Below are positions 1 to 12,300 of a DNA stretch of 64,000 nt, piece after piece. Each line of letters begins with the position of its first letter. The first letter of the stretch is position 1. Below the pieces are notes generated by a model. The model was not told the origin of the DNA. It searched no databases and saw only the letters and a list, made by a program, of their open reading frames with translations. A program made the translations under genes and the position numbers. The DNA is taken from NCBI GenBank assembly GCA_000934455.1, contig KN882586.1:104796-168795 (forward strand), in the 5' to 3' direction. Source of the DNA: Apostichopus parvimensis. Its lineage: Eukaryota; Echinodermata; Holothuroidea; Aspidochirotida; Stichopodidae.

Positions 1-480
1 ATTTATATTTAAATATTAATTTAGATAATTTATTTGGCTAAACTTCTATTTTCATAGATGAGCTGTGTACTCGCAAACTTTCCCTTTATCTGTCTGTCCA
101 CATCTCTTCCATGCTGCTATTTTGATGAAACTGATGGAGCCCATAATGATGCATGGTCAGTGGACAAGGAGGGTCTTTAAGAAATTGTAGTTAAAGGTCA
201 TCGGGGATCTAATTGTTTGAAAACTGTTGAACACTGCCAACTTAATGGCTTGGGAGCACTTCAAAGTAATCCCATAAGTATTCTCAAGATGTTTTATCGG
301 AAAAGATTTTGACAATTTTGTAAAGATAAGTTTTCCCAATTGTCCCATAAGTATATATTTTAGTTTTAAATGTTCTTAAACCTTAAGTGTTTGTTACTTT
401 TCTTTATGAGCTGAATTTTAAATGGAATGCTTATTTTTCACATTTTGCATTAATACTGAATGTAAATAAAAATGACCATG
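1..480. other. AT-rich stretch without a recognisable gene
   Basis: No reading frame with family resemblance, no splice-bounded exon and no clear repeat structure is visible on either strand. It looks like ordinary AT-rich intergenic or intronic DNA. Confidence 0.5.
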
Positions 481-776
481 AAACTTACAATGTGTGTCAC
501 TATCTCATTTCTTAACTAATTATTACTTAATTAGTATCTTAAACTAGTCTTGTGACCTAAATAAGTAGTCACAGTTGCAATGACTAATATTTTTGTTCAC
601 TGGACTAAGCTTTGGTCGATAGAGGCATCGTAGTAGGACTAATTTTAATTAGTCAGAAAACTTGATTTAATTAGTCACAAAACTAATGTTATATTGTCAA
701 ATGACTAGAAGAAACTGGTCGATAGAGACGTCGTTGTGACTAATTTTTTTTAGTCATATTGACTAACTATTGTTTA
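481..776. repeat. Degenerate palindromic repeat, GACTAATTAGTC-type core
   Basis: The stretch is full of GACTAA, TTAGTC and AATTAGT words that pair with each other on the two strands. It holds two direct copies of a longer block, each starting with TGGTCGATAGAG (near 613 and 717), each followed by a GACTAA-N-TTAGTC hairpin. It ends in TGTTTACAGTGT. It is probably a short non-autonomous element or a palindrome-based minisatellite. No coding sequence is seen. Terminal inverted repeats and target duplications are not convincing. Confidence 0.55.
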
Positions 777-829
777 CAGTGTAGGCTTTTCAGATTGGTT
801 ACCGTGTTCAATTCTCCAGCCTGCAACTA

Positions 830-1174
830 CTATTCAGCCTTGAATGCACCGAACGCCATACCTCGGTACAAATATTGCATTAAAGGCCCTATTCCGCAAG
901 TTTCTACATTTGTTCCTTCATGTCTGAGTCGAGGCTGGCTTTCTATAGTATTAGCATTTTTGAGGGGCTGGGCAGGGTCTGGCTGACAGGAATTGTTCTC
1001 CACAGTAGTAAGGCCATACGGATATCTGATTTGGTTTGTTTGGCCTTGGTCAGGATTACCATGTCGGTACGGACCTGTATTATGTGCCCCTCCCCGTCGA
1101 GTATGTTTAAAATGATAACATGCCTGACTATAATGACTGTGTGTAGCACCTAATTCCTTAGAAAACCTCATCAA
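830..1174 (-). mobile_element. LTR-retrotransposon fossil, integrase-region fragment
   Basis: On the minus strand the translation resembles the C-terminal half of the integrase of Ty3/gypsy or BEL type elements, including the characteristic L-P-S-P-S block that follows the core domain. Only this short piece of pol is visible; no long terminal repeats, gag or reverse transcriptase are seen next to it. It is broken, with at least a couple of disruptions, and looks old. Family assignment between gypsy and BEL is uncertain. Confidence 0.4.
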
Positions 1175-2806
1175 AGGAAATCACAAATGCTTGAACACCA
1201 GTGGAGTAACATCAACCAGTTTCAGCATGTATGGGGTAATTCTACCTCGGCACCAAACTTTCACTAATTCTTTCTTCAGTACATTGCTGAAGTTGTTGTA
1301 GTATTGTGCCACCAGCATTCCATGTCTAGAACTGAATCAGCTGTCTGTATTGTGTACGTTGTTGTTGCGATATGCAGATTAAATTCCTGCCTATTCAAGT
1401 TGTGTAACCGTCTATTAGTGAGGCAAATTGCATCAAGGGCAATTCGAATCACTGCGGTGGACAGTCAGTTCGCAGAGGAGCCTGAAGTGACTCAGTGTTT
1501 ATTCGCCTACTCAGAGTTGATAGCACTTGACAAGACATAACGTTAACAAGTAACAAACCAAGGCTAGGCCAATTTGGGTAACGTTACCCTATTGCGGGAA
1601 GGCTACTAGCCTAACCTTAGTTAACGGCCGCATTATCAGTATTGTACAGTAGCATATTTGTGTAGACAGATATACGTCATTTCTAACTGACCGTCTTTGC
1701 AGAGACAAAGTAGGGTGACCGCATGCGATATTTTTTTTTCGTAGTACAGCAAGGGGAAAGTCATGAATTATTCATGATCTTACAGAAATTTCCTCTTGAG
1801 AAATGAATTATTAATTTTTCACTTGTAACAGCGAACAGCGCTGTTGTACAACTTTGAGCACGCTCGTGATCACGTACACTGAATCATTGGCAGAAAGTTT
1901 TTTCCATCATCTACGTACGTTGTACATGAGATTATGTATAAATACCTATGAAAAAACATGACCGTAACCTCGTGTTTCTCTTCAAATGAAGATACCAACG
2001 AGAATGTCAGTGCCTTGCCTGACTTGGAGGTAGGCATGAGTGTACTTTTAACTTTTTGACTTTACTAACTATAGTGTGGCCCTTGTTCAGTTAAATTGTT
2101 ACTCTTTGTCTTTCCATTTCCTAGTCCAATTAGCTACGGCCCATGGAACATGTATTATTATCATTAATAAAGGTAATGTGTATAGGGCCTAGGCCCCAAA
2201 TTATAGCGTGCCATAATTCGTTAATTTCTAGAAGTATTCAAAAAGTACTTTCTTGTTCAAAGACATAAGGCTGTAGTCTATGCTGCATCCATACCTGATT
2301 AAAAAACACTTTTGTTGCAGCGATGCCTTTGGCAAGTATCTGTACTATAAATAGTGTTACTAACTTGTTTTTTTGTTAACTTACGTCATATTCGTCAGTG
2401 GTGAACATGATGATTTACATTTCACAGATTAAGCCAATATAGCCTACTCATTAGAGTGTGCATGGTGAAAGCAGCTGTTTATCTTGGGTCTAGTAAAGTG
2501 GATCTCACAGTGCTCATTCACTATGTGTTTATGCAACCCAGTTACAGCTGGTTTAGTTATTGGTTCAAAATTGCCTCTTTATTTAGTACTATAATTACTA
2601 CAAAAATATGTAATCCCATCTGGATGTCAGGAAGTCCCATTTGGGTGTTCAACAGCAGTTCATATAGGTGCCATATCACATATACACCATATTGAGCTTG
2701 TAAGTTGCTCCTTAGAAATCCTATAGGAAAGGAGTGACAAATGTAAATAGGTTGCAAGTACCTTTCATAAAATATAACCTTCAAATGGTTCTTTCTTCTT
2801 TTTTAG
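1175..2806. other. Non-coding stretch with a TATA-like box
   Basis: No supported coding exon is seen. TATAAATA at 1937-1944 lies about 90 bases upstream of a good splice donor (GAG followed by GTAGGC near 2030), so a short leading exon of some gene is possible. Its reading frame does not match the phase of the next candidate exon at 2807, so I do not link them. Confidence 0.3.
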
Positions 2807-3675
2807 AATCTACTCCCACCTCAGTACCACCAATATGTAAGCATGTGGATGGAGAATCTGCAATTCAAGGGGAGACAACCATCAGACTGTCTCTAAGGAA
2901 AGAAGAAGATGTTTCTCAATGGTTGAAAGACTTTCAAGACTCATCTTACATAACATGGAGAAAGTCCAAAACTTACCCTGATTCTGGTCGTTACAATTCA
3001 TACAAAGTAAGTGAATCTTCATGGCAACTGCTTGTCCAGTATTTATATTTCTTTGGACACCAGTTAAAGCAGGAAACTAAGTTCACCCTACTAATACCCT
3101 GCAGTGGTGTTATATGTTTTGGTTATCTATGGCCGTAGCTAGCAGCTCTGAATTGAAAACAATTCCTTTTAAGTAAAATATTGATAGATAATATCTGAAT
3201 ATTCTTTCTCTCATTGTAATTTTAGGTCAGTATAATCAAGGCAATGCATTCAAATTATTTCAAGTTTTGAAAGACAAACCTGTTTATGAAAAACGTCAAT
3301 ATTAACATGTTAAATAGTAATACTATAATGCACTTTAATCAGCCATGCTTGATTTCATGCATGTCAATACACAAATTTGATATATTCTCAGAGGAACTAA
3401 CAGTCTGGATAATTCTCTCTTGTAGAGCATATTCTAGGTATCTTCCTGTTCCCTAGTTCAATGCTCTCGAGGCTTTCAATGATAAGATTGATCACATTTG
3501 GTTGTAACATTTTTACAGTCGATCCTGAGATGCCAGCACAACACCAGACAGTCCCAAACCAAATGCAACACAAAAAATACAAATTGTCCAGCTTCAATGA
3601 CACTTACGCTAAAGAGGATGGAACATAGTCGAAATATAAAATACAGGTAGTATAATAACATTATTTCCCACTTAA

Positions 3676-4039
3676 AGGAGGATAGCTTGTTCAGAGCTAC
3701 ATTTTAACTTTCTGTACAGTATCCCTCCAAATCAGCTATGAATATGCATCCTGCAAAGATTTCCAATTTAAACTACCTCAGCAGTGCAATTTCCACCAGA
3801 TTGTTTCTTTAATCGGCAGAAAAAATGGTTTATATTTGAATTTTTCTTTAGTTCACATCCCACTTTTAAGGAGAATTCAAATATAAACATTTTTTTTCCT
3901 GCCGATTAAAGATATTTGTGGTGGAAATTGCTTCTGCTGCGGCAGTTTTTATTGGAAATCTTTGCAGGGTGTATATTTCTAGCTGATTTGGAGGGATACT
4001 GTACAGAAAGTTATGTATCTCCCAACTAACTATCCTCCT
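3676..4039. mobile_element. Fold-back MITE flanked by TTAA
   Basis: The element begins AGGAGGATAG and ends CTATCCTCCT, and the two halves are near-complete inverted copies of each other over roughly 170 bases each (both arms contain CTGTACAGTATCCCTCCAAA or its complement). TTAA occurs directly outside both ends (3672-3675 and 4040-4043), the target duplication used by piggyBac and Kolobok transposons. No coding capacity. It lies in an intron of the MULE pseudogene. Confidence 0.8.
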
Positions 4040-6810
4040 TTAAAAGTTTTTGGTATTTGGCATAAGACTAAGCAGTATTCACAAACAGGTAGCAGATTCT
4101 CTCAATGCAATCACATTGACCTGAATTTTAACCTTCATTGGTTTAAGAAAACAAGTTGATGGGAGATTAAGCAGATTTACGGTTCTTAAAAACAGAAAAC
4201 AACACTCTAGATGAGGTTGCAAGAATGTTTGTCCACTAAAACATTCACTATATATTACCAAACCACTCTGAATAACACGTGAAAGCTATGAATATGACTA
4301 CAGAAGGCAATCTTCAAGCTGTACAACAAGGAATGTCATCCACCCAAATTCATGCATTAATCTTAAGTTGTCCTGTGAACGCTATGATTCAACGCTCTTT
4401 GAAATTCTTTCTGACCAAACAGTTCTTTGCTGAAACTTGACTGTTGTAATGTAGGGCTCTGCCTTCAAGTGGGTACAGTGATCGCTAGCTTTTGTGTAAA
4501 TAGTTAGTGCATTCTAGTTTAATATTTTTTTTTCTTTGTTTTTACTATTTTTAGATGAAAAGATCCCCACATGCAGAATGAGAATGGCTTGCCCTTCATA
4601 GTTTCTTTGAGGAACCAACATAAACAACCCATTTTCTGTGCTAATGCAATGAGAAGAAGACCTGTGTCAAACGAAACCATCAAAGCACTGGAGGATCTCT
4701 ATGGTAAAGGTCACTCTCCATCCTCAGCACTGGACAGCATTAAATCAGATTTCCACGAAAATCATGGTGATGATTACGTCTTGGTCTCTGGTGATCGATC
4801 AATTTGTCCTGATCTTCAGTTTTGCTACAGGTTATAACATTCTTGTTGAAAATATAGTAAAGGCATAATCTTTTAACAGGGGTGGGGGGTCCAACTTACC
4901 CTTAAAGTTAACATGCCACAAAATAAAACAAGACCTTAATATAGCTGCAAGAAAGTTCAATATCTTTCTTCATTCATTCATTCTTTTATGCATGATTGTT
5001 TGTGTATTTATTTCTCTGCTTGTTTGTTTACTTGCTTTTCCACATTCAAAGTTCAAGAGAGGAGTGGGGTGTAAGGAAGAATTGTGCAAATTTCGTTGAG
5101 GTTAAATATTTAGTTCTTGACAGAATACACATACTGCATGGTGACTACAACCCGAAGCTACCCATCAAGACAATGTGTACTTGCTAAGCCGCACATATCC
5201 TGATAATTAGCCAGACTTTCTGTTTGTTTTTTGGAGGGGGTTGGTGAAACACACTGTCCAGAATATTTCAACCAAGTGAAAACAACGATTATAGTTTTTT
5301 ATGTGAAGCATTTTGTTTCCCTTTCATGCTTTACTACAAGATGTTTCAGAAGGCTTACGGGGCTGCAACAGGGGAGCAAATGTTTGTGGACATGGAAGAA
5401 CGTCTCTCACTGTTTAATAGCAATTTCAAGGAAACTTGTGCAGTGATGGAAATGATACAAAATGAAGCCATCATAGCCATATGCACACCTCTTATGAAAA
5501 GAGTACACAACAAGCTCAAACACAGTTACTAACACACTCTATTGCAGGAGGTCTACCTCTGGGGGTTTTCATAACTTCATCTGAAACCCAGCAAACTATA
5601 GAAGCTGGTCTGAGGCTGCTGCATTCGATATTTCCAGATGATGCATATTTCAACAAAAATTAATTGGGTTCAAAAGTGGTCATCACAGATGATTGCCAAG
5701 CTCTGAAGCAATGAATTACTGCAGTTTACCCGAACACTCGCACCATTCTTTGTGTGTTCCACGTATGTGGCGTTGGCTGTGGGACTCTCAAAATGGAATT
5801 CCCAAGCATGACCGAGCAAGCTTACTGAACATCACCAAAAGTTTGGTATATGCTCATTCACTTATACAGCTGGATGAGCTCTATGAAACCTCCATGAATG
5901 ATGCTCTGGTTTCAAAATATGGCAAGTTCAAGGAATATTTGGCATCTGTGTTTGCAAGAAAGAATGAATGGGCCATTAGTCACCGTGACTCAGTCCCCGT
6001 ACGAAAGAACCACACGAATAACTTCTGTGAGGCAGCAATGAGGATTGTTAAAGATAAAGTTCTATACAGAATGAAGGCTTTTAACGTGACTCAACTTGTA
6101 GACTTTATGGTTACCCGATTTGATATGTACTACGAACGTCGCCTCACTGATTTGGCAAATAACCGCATGTCTAACTTAGTCAACTGAAAGTTCTTCCTGA
6201 GGGATCATGAAGTGAACAGTGACAACATAGAAAAGGTTGGTTGTTTAAAAAATGTATGATAAGTATAGAAACAAATAAATATGGTTGTAAACTTATTGTC
6301 CCCCAGGACCATTCCAAACTGCAGAAAATAAAAAAACAGAAAACAGCAGTTCTAAATGAAATTCACCAGCAATATGCTGTCTAATATTATACGATAATAA
6401 CATTACTCGTACATGCATGGGTGAGACTTTCATCACTTGACAAGAAAAAGCAAAAACTAGCAATTCTGTGGGCGTCACATGGCCCTTGAAGTAATAACAT
6501 GAAAGTTGTGTGTAAGCAACGCAGAAATAGTTCATTATGCTTTTTTTCATGGCAGCTAGGCCGTCTCTACCCAACTTATCCATGCTCCTACGTACAAGCT
6601 ATTTGAGTGGCATTTTTTCCAGCACATTCGATTACAGCCCACATTTATGTACGCGTGTATGTGTTTGTGTATGAATTTATGTTTATATGTATGCCATGTA
6701 TGTATTGATGTATGTATATGTGTATTTTATTGAAGACATACCCACCTTAAGTAACTTTGATAAGATACAATTGAGATTCCTAGAGTGTTTATACTTTTAC
6801 TTACATGCAG

Positions 6811-7033
6811 ATAGATGGCTCCATTTACCGAGTGCCAAGCTTCTCCACAGGGACCACTGAAGTTGTGTATGATGTCAACATGGATGTAGGCACATGCACT
6901 TGTCCAGTGGGAAAGACCGGTGGTCCATGTAAGCATCAGCATGCTTTCATGCGAGCATACACTTTGCAAGGTTCCAACTTTGTTCCTGTATCATCGCCTA
7001 AGCACAGGCAGCTGTTCTATTATATTGCTACAG
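6811..7033 (+). pseudogene. SWIM zinc-finger exon of the MULE-type gene
   Basis: An exon bounded by a pyrimidine-rich acceptor (TTACATGCAG) and a donor (CAG followed by GTATGC). It encodes a SWIM domain of the form C-T-C-P-x7-C-K-H-Q-H, preceded by V-x-Y-D-V-N-M-D-V-G-T, the usual strand leading into the first cysteine. SWIM fingers bind DNA or protein and commonly close MULE transposases. The exon itself is open and could be the best preserved part of the gene. No following exon was recognised before the repeat at 8047. Confidence 0.75.
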
Positions 7034-8046
7034 GTATGCATGCATGCAATTCCACATTAGGCTTAAATGATGGTATAGGTGTGGTAAAGAAATTTGTCAT
7101 ACACACAAACACTCAATTCAATCTACACAATGATAGACCATTCAAAATAATATAGCTGGGTATCTTTACTTGCAAGAAATGAGGTTCACACCAAGAAAAC
7201 TGAACAGTTTTGTAACTCACTTATAATTTGTTCACCCAACCTTTTCACAAATCAAACAATGCAACTTTCATAACTCATTTACTGTGTGACATTTGAGTGA
7301 AACAACACTATTTTCACACTTAGTTGTGAAGACTGAGTAGCCTAGAATACGGTAGAAGATATTTTTCACTCTCCTGTGTGATGAAATGTAAACGCATTAT
7401 TCACCTTTAAGTTCAGGAGTCAGGGGGTTTGGAGATTGTCCATTTTGCATTAGTAATAGTCCCATGCGGATCGCAGAAGGAGCTGGTTGACATTTGTATG
7501 CAGCTGAAAATATTCCGAAAAACTTTGAAGATAAAGAGCATAACTGCTCCAAAAATTTACCAACATAATGGTTTATATCAAAATTACTGTTACAACAACC
7601 ACAGTAATCATTTACCTTGCATGCTAGCTCTGTCGGCCTTCTAAATATAGTCTCTGCTTTATGTATCACTATACCCATCTGTCCTGTCTACACTTTGATT
7701 TAATCTGTATCATACCTCATGATTAATAATACAAAAACAGTCAGCTTATAAGAATCCTTTAAATTATTTGGAGGGATCAGAGTTGTAACACCATAAGCTA
7801 GAGTATATAGTTTCATCACACGCATGTTGGTGTTTATGCTAGTACTGCAGGTGAACTTGTAGTATGTGTCGGGATGACACTCAATGCTAATGTGAGACAA
7901 TGGGTTTTGTCTTTGTTAAATCTTGTAGTTGTTGTTTACTACACTGTTTTGACCAACGAAAGAAAATTAGAAGTGCCATTCAGGAACTTTTAGAAGTTTA
8001 TTCCTGCACATATATGTGCCAACCGACCCACCTACACCATCCCTTA
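7034..8046. other. Non-coding stretch
   Basis: No supported exon, RNA gene or repeat structure is seen. Short open frames on both strands lack family resemblance and splice borders. Confidence 0.4.
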
Positions 8047-8610
8047 CTCAAAATCCATATATGGCCCAATTATGGCAATTTGTATCTGGCCCATATCTGT
8101 GCCATATATGGAATTTATATATGGCCATAACAAGAATTGGGCAGATATAACTTGATATAAGATAAAGGCCATATCTGCCTGAGATAAAACTTTATATGGG
8201 TCACTTTTTATCTGGACCAGTTATGGTCCATATATGGCAGATCCATATCTGGCCCATATATGGCAAATCCATATTTGGCCCATATATGGCAAATCCATAT
8301 TTGGCCCATATATAGCAGATCCATATATGGCTAATATATGGCAAATCCATATCTGGCCCATATATGGCAAATCCATATCTGAGGAATCCATATTTGGCTC
8401 ATATATGGCAGATCCATATCTGGCCCATATATGGCAAATCCATATTTGGCCCATATATGGCAAATCCATATCTGGCCCATATATAGCAGATCCATATATG
8501 GCTAATATATGGCAAATCCATATCTGGCCCATATATGGCAAATCCATATTTGGCTCATATATGGCAAATCCATATCTGGCCCATATATGGCACATCCATA
8601 TCTGGCCCAT
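8047..8610. repeat. 26-bp palindromic minisatellite made of CArG-like boxes
   Basis: From about 8230 the unit is 26 bases, with two CCATATNTGG words per unit separated by GCAAAT or adjoining as TGGCCCATAT; upstream (8047-8130) the same words occur more loosely. Variants are CCATATATGG, CCATATTTGG and CCATATCTGG. Because the unit is self-complementary and has no stop words, roughly 130 codons are open on both strands with a 26-residue period (P-Y-L-A-H-I-W-Q-I-H-I-W-P), which is a by-product of the repeat and not a gene. CCATATATGG and CCATATTTGG match the SRF (CArG) consensus CC(A/T)6GG; more than a dozen perfect matches are present. Confidence 0.9.
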
Positions 8611-9306
8611 TAATTAGAAATCCAGTACCCACAGTATGTCCAAGCCTTTACAAATAAAAAACTAATACTAAAAAGGGTTTTCTGTTGAAACGTTTATTAA
8701 GGCAAGCACCTGTTACATATGGCAGCTTAAATATAATAAGAAACATAGGCAAGTTTTGTATAACAGTACTATTGGCAAAGAAAGAAGAATAAATCTGTGT
8801 AAAAAATGTTACTTTAAATAGTTAAGAAAAAAGGTTATCAAAAAGACTATATTTGAGGAAGATGTATATGTAATATTGCAAAATTGTGAACACACACTGA
8901 TAAAAACACACACAGGAGAATAATTAACAAAACAATTGGTGGACGGAGTTACAGTTTGAAATGCTTCCAAAAAAAAGGGAAATTTGAAATAACCTTACTA
9001 CTATAAAATAAACTATGGAAAACCTCCGAAAACTTTGCAAAATACAGAAAACATATAATTATAAACTTTATTTAAATTTCACTACAACAGGCTTCAAGTA
9101 GACCTCGGTGAACAAATACAATAAAAGTAGGAGCCAAATAAGGAAGAAAGTCAAACTTTTCCAGGCATTCGGGAGAAAGTTATATTTGTTAAGAAAGATG
9201 CCAAGTAAAAAGTAGGATGAACTAAGAAATTGAAGCAAAAGTAGACGGTAAGATTAGAAAGTTGTAAAAAAAAGGATAGGCCACTGCTTCAGGACAAAAT
9301 GCATAA
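8611..9306. other. 3' flank of the minus-strand BEN gene
   Basis: This stretch follows the stop codon of the BEN-domain gene on the minus strand and probably holds its 3' untranslated region. AATAAA-type signals on the minus strand occur near 8693 and 9066. Nothing else is seen in it. Confidence 0.35.
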
Positions 9307-12300
9307 TCACTCTGCCGTCTCTAGGCTGTCTTCAGTTTCAGCAATGTCTGATAAAAGAAAAAATTAAGACATCATTATGAGCTTACTGCTCTAAATAAAC
9401 TCTTCAAAAGACACTTCTTTCAAGAAAGTTATTACGCAAGATGCAATGAAACTACAAAGTTAAGGCAATGCACTTCTGTCACAGCCTGTTTGTTGGTGAG
9501 GTTTTGCCAAGAATTGCCAATTCAAGATTCTTACAACTTATTTTGAACATGCAATCATTTAGGAATCACGAGTGTGTATAGGCAACATGACAGTGCATAA
9601 ATACAACGTGACAAACTGCATCCATACAAGTTACTTGTAGAGCAGGAATAGTAAAAGGGTCCTTGTCTACCATTACAATTTGGCAATCAGCAAAGCACTA
9701 CATCTATAGCATCTTCAGAAGAATTGAGGAGTTCTTTCATCGACACAATTATCAAAATAATGACGAAGACATATAAAGTTGCCATTTCTTTATTTCCAGC
9801 ACATTCCAAACCCAATTGTGTACATAACATTTTGTGAGACAAAGTTTTATTTGTCACTCACAAGGCTTCTAACTTAAAAGAGATTTCAAAATTAATTCAA
9901 ACTGTGTCTGAAAAAAAGCAATCTCCAGACAATAAGACCAAAAAGCAAGGGTTAATTTGAGGTAAGATCAACTTATTTTGGACTTAAGAATCTGCAGTAT
10001 TGGCCTCAAACATATCACTAAAAAAGTTCCTTGCTCTTACCTAATACGACTGCTACGGTCATAAAATGACCGCTGTTCAAAAATTAGCCTGCACTCTCTG
10101 ACAGTTATTTTTCTTGTACGAGAGTTTTTGTGTAAACACTGTATTACAAAATACTTTGCATATGCAAGGACTCATTATGACAGTGTTTCCACAAAGAGCC
10201 TTATACAGTGTCCAGAAGCCCTGCGGGCTACTTTGTAGAGCCTGAGTCATTTAAATACTATGGTGGGGTCAATGACATAATAATGAAACTTCTCTAGGTA
10301 TAAGCATGCTAAAATATTGGCCAATTATAGCAGCTGGACCATTCAAAATTGTTGAACTTACCAGCCACTAAGAACAGCTGAGTCTCCACATCATCAACCA
10401 CATGCACATCCGGTTGGATACTTCCAACATCATACCTTAATTCTGACAGCCTTGTCCCCATTGCCGCAACAAGAGCAGGGGCTTGGTCTCCTGTCTTCTT
10501 TAATTTGCTAAGTACACAAGCTGAAGAAATGAAAAGACGTTGAAATATCAAGGCTGCATTATCACAAAGTGGCAAAACAAAAGTTACATTTCGTGAGTTA
10601 TTGTGTATCACACTCGTACATGCATACAAAGGCCATCATGAATGCATGTTTCTCTGGTCATGATATAATTCACTGCTTTACTTGTGTTAGTTTGTTTCTT
10701 GACTGTAAAAGAACAAACCATGAATGTGAGATTATTTAGGCTATTAACAAGGGAGGACAGCATTGTTGATGTAATTAAAAAATCAGTGAGATGTGACAAA
10801 CAATATTTGCAATGACAGCTGATGACCGAAGTGGACTAATAGTCTTCTTGTACTTGTGTTATATCTCAGCAAACTAAACTTGTTATCTCCCAAAGCTTTA
10901 CTTCTTTAGATATTGTTTTTTAGGATTTACTTGTTTTGAACGAAGGACAATATGATTATTCTTACCAATGTGGCACGTCTACACACCAAACACAACGGTA
11001 ATGTCTAAATTAACTAAATGTGGTACTTCTACATTATGAATCTGAGATCTGTAAAAGCTTTCACCTTTGAGATATTGTGTTCACAAGCTGGGCATTGCAA
11101 GCACACACATACATTCACACACAAGCGCCACCATAACTGCAAAGGTTACGATTATCATCGAAATAAAAATATCAGCTCTGAGTGATTTTTGTTTTTAACT
11201 CTTATAGAATGTATATTCAAACACATAATGGGGCTTTTAAGGGGTCAGGAGTTACTAACTTATATTTGCATTCACACCACGTGTATTCAGAGGTGGTTTG
11301 ATGGTGCCTGTCTTCCCCTTTCCTCTTGATTTCTTTCCTTTTACAGAACAACCCAATATGGCCTTTTGAAGGAAAACCCGGCACATCAAATTTCTGGCCA
11401 TGGTAGTGTCAGTCTTGGAAGTCATGGCAATTATTAACTCATTTTTTTGTGAGGTACACATGACTTCCCTTGATTATTTCCACAATTTACAGAGAGAAAT
11501 TGGCCAAAATCACAAATTCAATCAAATCAACAGACAACAGCAAACAGAAAACATCCTAACCTGAAAAAAAATTCAAAAGACAGCAAATACATTATCATTC
11601 CTCTTGGTGAAAGTTTGCTAGAGGGTCATTGTCAGCATTTCAAACACCACATATTATTTTGACTTCTCATATTATAGGGCATTGGGAAAAAATTGAATAC
11701 AACATACAAAAATGTAACATACTTTCTCTTGATTGTAACTACTTGCATAATATCTGCAATTGATAGACTTTTTGGATGTGAGTCCTAAAATTTCGATGAA
11801 GTCTTAAACTTAGCTGATTTAGTGGAAGGATACTGCACAGAAAGTTATGATTTTAGTTTCTTTCTCAAAATTACCTATCCTACTTTGAAGCTGGATATGT
11901 AGTTATGACTGGAATGTCAACTAAAGAAAGATTAAAATATATTAAAAACAGTACAGTGAGGAATGAACTTACACCGACGTCAGATGGCTTGTACCGCAGA
12001 TGTTGAAAATACTGTGTCTGCTCAATCCTGCTGACCTCTTCCTCTCCACGAAGTGGTGCCTCCTGAGAGCTGGTGTCAAGAGAAGAAACAGAGGTCAGCT
12101 TCTTGACAACCCTCTTCAACTGCTTTACAGTGTCTTTTATGTCTGATGAAGATAAAACACAAGAATAAGATTAAAACCCACGAGGGTCAGTAAAGAGTAT
12201 GTGAGAAGTGAGGAACATGGGTCACACAAGGGAATACATACAACTGGAGCAAGTATAACACATTTTTAAATTTTTTAACCTGAAATATCGTTTCCCCACA

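Larger units (their letters stand above)
2807..7033 (+). pseudogene. MULE-type transposase gene with C-terminal SWIM zinc finger, broken
   Basis: Five coding blocks lie in order on the plus strand: 2807-3006 (N-terminal part with the S-Y-I-T-W-R-K-S-K-T-Y-P block), about 4563-4830, 5341-5663, 5693-6187 and 6811-7033. Several have consensus splice borders (donors at 3007, 4831, 7034; acceptors before 2807, 5341, 6811). The middle blocks carry features typical of the MULE transposase superfamily: L-L-T-H-S-I-A-G-G-L-P-L-G, V-V-I-T-D-D-C-Q-A-L, then C-V-F-H and W-R-W-L-W-D-S. The last block is a SWIM finger. In-frame stops (for example the TGA after D-D-C-Q-A-L-K-Q near 5711), a missing segment near 5530 and frame changes near 5660 and 5760 show it is not functional. 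The DDE-region order matches autonomous MULE proteins, so a transposon copy with introns is more likely than a host gene. Confidence 0.75.

Noticed and set aside
8221-8617. Open frames of about 130 codons on both strands
   Set aside because: They are produced by a stop-free, self-complementary 26-base tandem unit; no start context, splice border or family resemblance.
8221-8617. CRISPR-like array
   Set aside because: Units are contiguous without unique spacers, and this is animal DNA.
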